Part shown: one piece after another, positions 4,082 to 6,659 of the stretch
Numbering within the stretch: position 1 is the first letter of the stretch
Layout: each line of letters begins with the position of its first letter
NCBI GenBank assembly: GCA_003488415.1
Contig: DNLQ01000216.1
Span: 1-6,659, forward strand
Length of the DNA stretch: 6,659 bases
Direction: 5' to 3'
Origin: Ruminococcus sp.
Lineage (GTDB): Bacteria; Bacillota; Clostridia; Oscillospirales; Ruminococcaceae
Made by a program: the position numbers and the translations under genes
The notes under the pieces: generated by a model
The model's database searches: none
Told to the model about the DNA's origin: nothing
The model's input: the letters and a program-made list of their open reading frames with translations, nothing else

Positions 4082-6433
4082 ATGAAGCGATCAGCCGCAT
4101 TCGTAACAGCGCTCCTTATGACCGGAGCCGCTCTTACTTCACCTCTTGGCAGCATCGGAAATACTCTTGCAGCAGGTGGTAACGATATGAATATCACAGT
4201 TGACCTCAAGGGTGACCGTAAGGAGATCAGTCCCCTGATCTACGGAATCAACCAGTACACAACGGCCCTCAAGGACGTAAAGGCAACAGCAGTCCGTCAG
4301 GGCGGAAACCGTATGACTGCATACAACTGGGAGACAAACGCCTCCAATGCCGGTTCCGACTGGAAACACAGCTCAGATACCAACATATCATCTTCAACCG
4401 CCCCTGCTGATGCAGTACAGACCTTATCAAAAACGGCAGCTCAGTACGGAGTCGGATACAAGATGACCACTCTCCAGCTCGCCGGCTACGTATCTGCCGA
4501 TATAAACGGAACCGTTACCGAGGAGGAGACTGCTCCCTCAGACCGCTGGAACAAGGTGGTGTTCACAAAGAACGCTCCCTTCGCTGACGAGCCCGACCTC
4601 ACAGACGGTGTTGTATATATGGACGAGTATGTAAACTATATCATCAACAAGCTGGGCGACTCCACTTCCCCCACCGGCATCCAGGGCTACAGCCTCGATA
4701 ACGAGCCTGTTCTCTGGGACAACACTCACCCCAGAGTACATCCCGATCCTGTAACGATCGAAGAGCTTGCCAGCAAATCTGTAGAGGTTGCAAAAAACGT
4801 CAAGAAGCTCGATCCCAATGCAGAGATCTACGGACCTGCCCTCTACGGCTATACCGCCTACGATCACCTGGACGATGACGAAAACTCAGATGAATGGGAG
4901 ACCATAAAGTCCAAGAACAACTACCACTGGTATCTTGACTGCTACCTGGATGATATGAAGAAGGCTTCAGAGGAGTGCGGAACAAGACTCCTTGATGTAC
5001 TCGATATCCACTACTACTCAGAGTCCGCAAGAGGTACTGCTGAGGACAGAGTTCAATCCGTCCGCACACTCTATGAAGAGGGCTTCTCCGAAAATAGCTG
5101 GATCGGTCAGTGGTGTATGGAGAATGTGCCTATACTCCCCACAGTTCAGGCTTCTATCGACAAGTACTACCCCGGCACAAAGCTGGCTATCACTGAGTAT
5201 AACTTCAAGGGCGGAGATGATACCTCCGGAACTATCGCTCAGGCTGAGGCTCTCGGCTGCTTTGCTGATGCCGGAGTTTACATGGCATCTCTCTGGGGCA
5301 GCGAGCCTTACATCTTAGCAGGCATCAACCTCTACACCAACTACAACGGCAAGGGCGGCTGCTTCGGTGATACCCTCGTTCCGGCATCCTCTGAGGACGT
5401 TTCAAAGTCCAGCACATATGCTGCCGTAAACAAGGATGATGACTCACAGGTCACTGTAATGATAACCAATAAGGATATGAAGGCTGAGGAGAACGCCTCT
5501 ATCCAGCTCAAGAACTCCGACAAGGAGTACAAGTCCGCTGCTGTATACGCAGTATTCGGCGATTCCGAGCAGGTACGCCTTATCGACATCATCAAGGATA
5601 TCAAGGACAATAACGTAAATGTTACCATCCCCGCATTCTCTGCCGCTATGGTAGTAGTATCCGACAAGGCAGACGCTTTCAACGGCGAAAAGACCTACGA
5701 CCAGATAAAGGACGTTACCAAGACCGAGACCTTTACTGAGTTCGATTCTATGGTAAACAAGAACGGCTACATCGAGATCCCGATCACAGATGCAAAGCAC
5801 CTTTCAAAGATAATCATCAACGGCAAGGTAACTTCAAGTGCCGGTTCATCATGGGCTACAGCAGGCTGTGCCGTATGTATCAACGCAAAGGATGCTGACG
5901 GAAAAGGCTTCTGGACTTCCAAGAGCTACTCACTCCCACTGGGCGACAAGTCCTCCGCAACCGTCAAGTTTGACGGAACGCTCACCATGACTACCGGCGA
6001 AGGCGATGACAAGGTATCCGAGGATATAGAGGCTTACGTTGCTGACGGCAAGGTCGAGCTTCAGAAGTGGTGGGACGCTTCCGAGAAGTCTGAGGACTCC
6101 GTTGAAGACAAGATTGAGGTAGAGTATACAAGTGTACAGGTTGTATACGAGTACCCCGAAGGAGAAACTCCCTCAGAGACATCCACTGACAAGCCCACTG
6201 AGGCTCCTGCGAAGGCTTTCTACGGCGACGCAAACTGTGACGGCAAGATCAATGTGTCTGATGCTGTTGCAGTCCTCCAGTACGCTGCAAACAAGAGCAA
6301 GTACCCCCTCGGTGCAGAAGGTCTGATAAACGCTGATGTTGACGGTGAGGCAGGTATCACCGGCAGCGACGCTCTCACTATCCAGCAGGTAGATGCAGGC
6401 TTAATCAAGCAGTCCGCTCTGCCGCTGAAATAA
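4082..6433 (+). CDS. Secreted cellulosomal GH44 endoglucanase/xyloglucanase with C-terminal dockerin
   Basis: This gene encodes 783 residues. Residues 1-31 are a Sec signal peptide (KR, hydrophobic core, cleavage near TLAA). Residues 36 to about 530 are a GH44 module: a TIM barrel plus beta domain that hydrolyses beta-1,4 bonds of cellulose, xyloglucan or related glucans with retention. Family hallmarks are IYGINQYTT, RQGGNRMTAYNWE, and YSLDNEPVLWDNTHPRVHPD, whose Glu208 is the expected acid/base. LAITEYNFKGGDD carries the expected nucleophile Glu372. Both catalytic residues are present, and their spacing fits the family. Residues about 545-692 are a beta-rich module with exposed aromatics (W591, W611, W663-W664), probably a carbohydrate-binding module. 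Residues 692-713 are a Thr/Pro/Ser/Glu linker. Residues 714-783 are a dockerin with two calcium repeats: repeat 1 starts GDANCDGKINVSD from Asp716, and repeat 2 is DVDGEAGITGSD. The dockerin would attach the enzyme to a scaffoldin cohesin. It is transcribed alone and ends at a strong terminator. Confidence 0.93.
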   Translation: MKRSAAFVTALLMTGAALTSPLGSIGNTLAAGGNDMNITVDLKGDRKEISPLIYGINQYTTALKDVKATAVRQGGNRMTAYNWETNASNAGSDWKHSSDTNISSSTAPADAVQTLSKTAAQYGVGYKMTTLQLAGYVSADINGTVTEEETAPSDRWNKVVFTKNAPFADEPDLTDGVVYMDEYVNYIINKLGDSTSPTGIQGYSLDNEPVLWDNTHPRVHPDPVTIEELASKSVEVAKNVKKLDPNAEIYGPALYGYTAYDHLDDDENSDEWETIKSKNNYHWYLDCYLDDMKKASEECGTRLLDVLDIHYYSESARGTAEDRVQSVRTLYEEGFSENSWIGQWCMENVPILPTVQASIDKYYPGTKLAITEYNFKGGDDTSGTIAQAEALGCFADAGVYMASLWGSEPYILAGINLYTNYNGKGGCFGDTLVPASSEDVSKSSTYAAVNKDDDSQVTVMITNKDMKAEENASIQLKNSDKEYKSAAVYAVFGDSEQVRLIDIIKDIKDNNVNVTIPAFSAAMVVVSDKADAFNGEKTYDQIKDVTKTETFTEFDSMVNKNGYIEIPITDAKHLSKIIINGKVTSSAGSSWATAGCAVCINAKDADGKGFWTSKSYSLPLGDKSSATVKFDGTLTMTTGEGDDKVSEDIEAYVADGKVELQKWWDASEKSEDSVEDKIEVEYTSVQVVYEYPEGETPSETSTDKPTEAPAKAFYGDANCDGKINVSDAVAVLQYAANKSKYPLGAEGLINADVDGEAGITGSDALTIQQVDAGLIKQSALPLK
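5714..6157 (+). other. Probable carbohydrate-binding module within the GH44 protein
   Basis: Residues about 545-692 of the GH44 protein form a separate unit between the catalytic beta domain and the linker. Alternating hydrophobic strands (YIEIPI, LSKIIINGKV, CAVCINA, ATVKFDGTLTM, VELQKWW, VEYTSVQVVYEY) suggest a beta-sandwich. The Trp residues at 591, 611 and 663-664 are candidates for sugar stacking. From memory, GH44 enzymes of R. flavefaciens carry a module of family CBM76 at this place. That assignment is plausible but not confirmed here. Confidence 0.55.
6218..6430 (+). other. Dockerin domain of the GH44 protein
   Basis: The two calcium-binding repeats are DANCDGKINVSD and DVDGEAGITGSD, joined by AVAVLQYAANKSKYPLG, and the domain ends QVDAGLIKQSALPLK. 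Ligand positions 1, 3 and 12 are acidic or Asn in both repeats. Repeat 2 has Glu at position 5 and Ala at position 6 instead of the usual Asp-Gly, a variation fitting Ruminococcus dockerins. It is the intact counterpart of the remnant at 451-597. Confidence 0.92.
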
Positions 6434-6460
6434 GAAATCTCCATCACACTTCAATATAAT

Positions 6461-6503
6461 AAAGTACCCGGAACGGCGCTGAATACTGTTCCGGGTACTT
6501 TTT
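6461..6503 (+). terminator. Rho-independent terminator of the GH44 gene
   Basis: A perfect 14-bp stem pairs AAAGTACCCGGAAC (6461-6474) with GTTCCGGGTACTTT (6488-6501) around a 13-base loop. The T run is 6499-6503. The stem starts with AAA and ends with TTT, so it may also work on the minus strand. Confidence 0.93.
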
Positions 6504-6540
6504 GCCTATCAGGGATCCGCATTACGGATTACCGATACAT

Positions 6541-6577
6541 AAAAAAAGCCATAGCACCGGCAGCGGTACTATGGCTT
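6541..6577 (-). terminator. Rho-independent terminator of the convergent synthetase-like gene
   Basis: On the minus strand AAGCCATAG (6577-6569) pairs with CTATGGCTT (6554-6546). An inner stem ACCG/CGGT is separated by one mismatch. Seven T follow (6547-6541). It lies 13 bases after the minus-strand stop codon. Confidence 0.9.
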
Positions 6578-6590
6578 CTGTATTATGGCT

Positions 6591-6659
6591 TTACTTAGCT
6601 GTATTCTCCTCGTCGTGGTGTCTGATCTCGGCACGCTTGATCTTACCGCCCAGAGTCTT
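6591..6659 (-). CDS. C-terminal end of an AMP-forming acyl-CoA synthetase-like enzyme (partial)
   Basis: Only the last 22 codons and the TAA stop (6593-6591) are in the window; the gene continues to the right. The peptide begins KTLGGKIKRAEIR and ends HHDEENTAK. This matches the A10 motif (PKTxSGKIxR) at the end of adenylate-forming acyl-CoA ligases. The Lys at 6644-6642 would be the catalytic lysine that contacts the acyl-adenylate. The usual Ser two residues before it is Gly here, a tolerable change. Such enzymes activate a carboxylic acid with ATP and CoA. The substrate cannot be told from this fragment. The gene converges on the GH44 gene and has its own terminator, so it is a separate unit. 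Confidence 0.72.
   Translation of the reverse strand, partial: KTLGGKIKRAEIRHHDEENTAK

Noticed and set aside
1..6659. CRISPR array, tRNA, rRNA, insertion sequence or prophage genes
   Set aside because: No regularly spaced repeats, no tRNA fold and no transposase or integrase motifs were seen on either strand.

Overview
The window looks like part of the chromosome of a cellulosome-forming Ruminococcus (Firmicutes, R. flavefaciens / R. champanellensis / R. albus type). The reasons are a secreted GH44 glycanase ending in a dockerin of the Ruminococcus style, a SigI/RsgI sigma/anti-sigma pair of the kind that controls cellulosome genes in Clostridium thermocellum, GGAGG ribosome binding sites, textbook sigma-A promoters and mid-GC codon use. 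The species call is inference.

Layout. Positions 1-47 hold the terminator of a gene lying to the left. A consensus promoter follows (46-74) and drives a 70-residue protein of unknown function (115-327), which ends at a strong terminator (378-419). The roughly 550 bases up to the next plus-strand gene are not empty. On the minus strand at 451-597 lies a 48-codon reading frame that is clearly derived from the C-terminal half of a dockerin. It has its own plausible promoter and ribosome binding site, but two calcium ligands are lost. Divergent from it, a consensus promoter (834-862) drives sigI (942-1664) and rsgI (1661-2722), translationally coupled by a 4-base overlap and closed by a terminator (2730-2771). 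The RsgI protein is unusual: its extracytoplasmic domain seems to lack the Asn-Pro self-cleavage site, and its outer part is a proline-rich tail of about 165 residues with no carbohydrate-binding module.

A promoter at 2981-3009 drives a regulator (3049-3945) with an N-terminal XRE-type helix-turn-helix and a C-terminal winged helix. After a 136-base gap with a palindrome but no clear sigma-A promoter comes the GH44 gene (4082-6433): signal peptide, catalytic domain, beta-rich C-terminal module that is probably carbohydrate-binding, short linker and dockerin. It ends at a perfect 14-bp terminator. The right edge carries the last 22 codons of a convergent AMP-forming acyl-CoA synthetase-like gene with its own terminator.

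Inferred logic: SigI/RsgI would sense plant polysaccharide or envelope state and release SigI, possibly onto cellulosome genes such as the neighbouring GH44. The XRE/winged-helix protein may be a local regulator of the same enzyme. Neither link is shown by the sequence beyond adjacency. The most novel items are the solo half-dockerin frame and the atypical RsgI.
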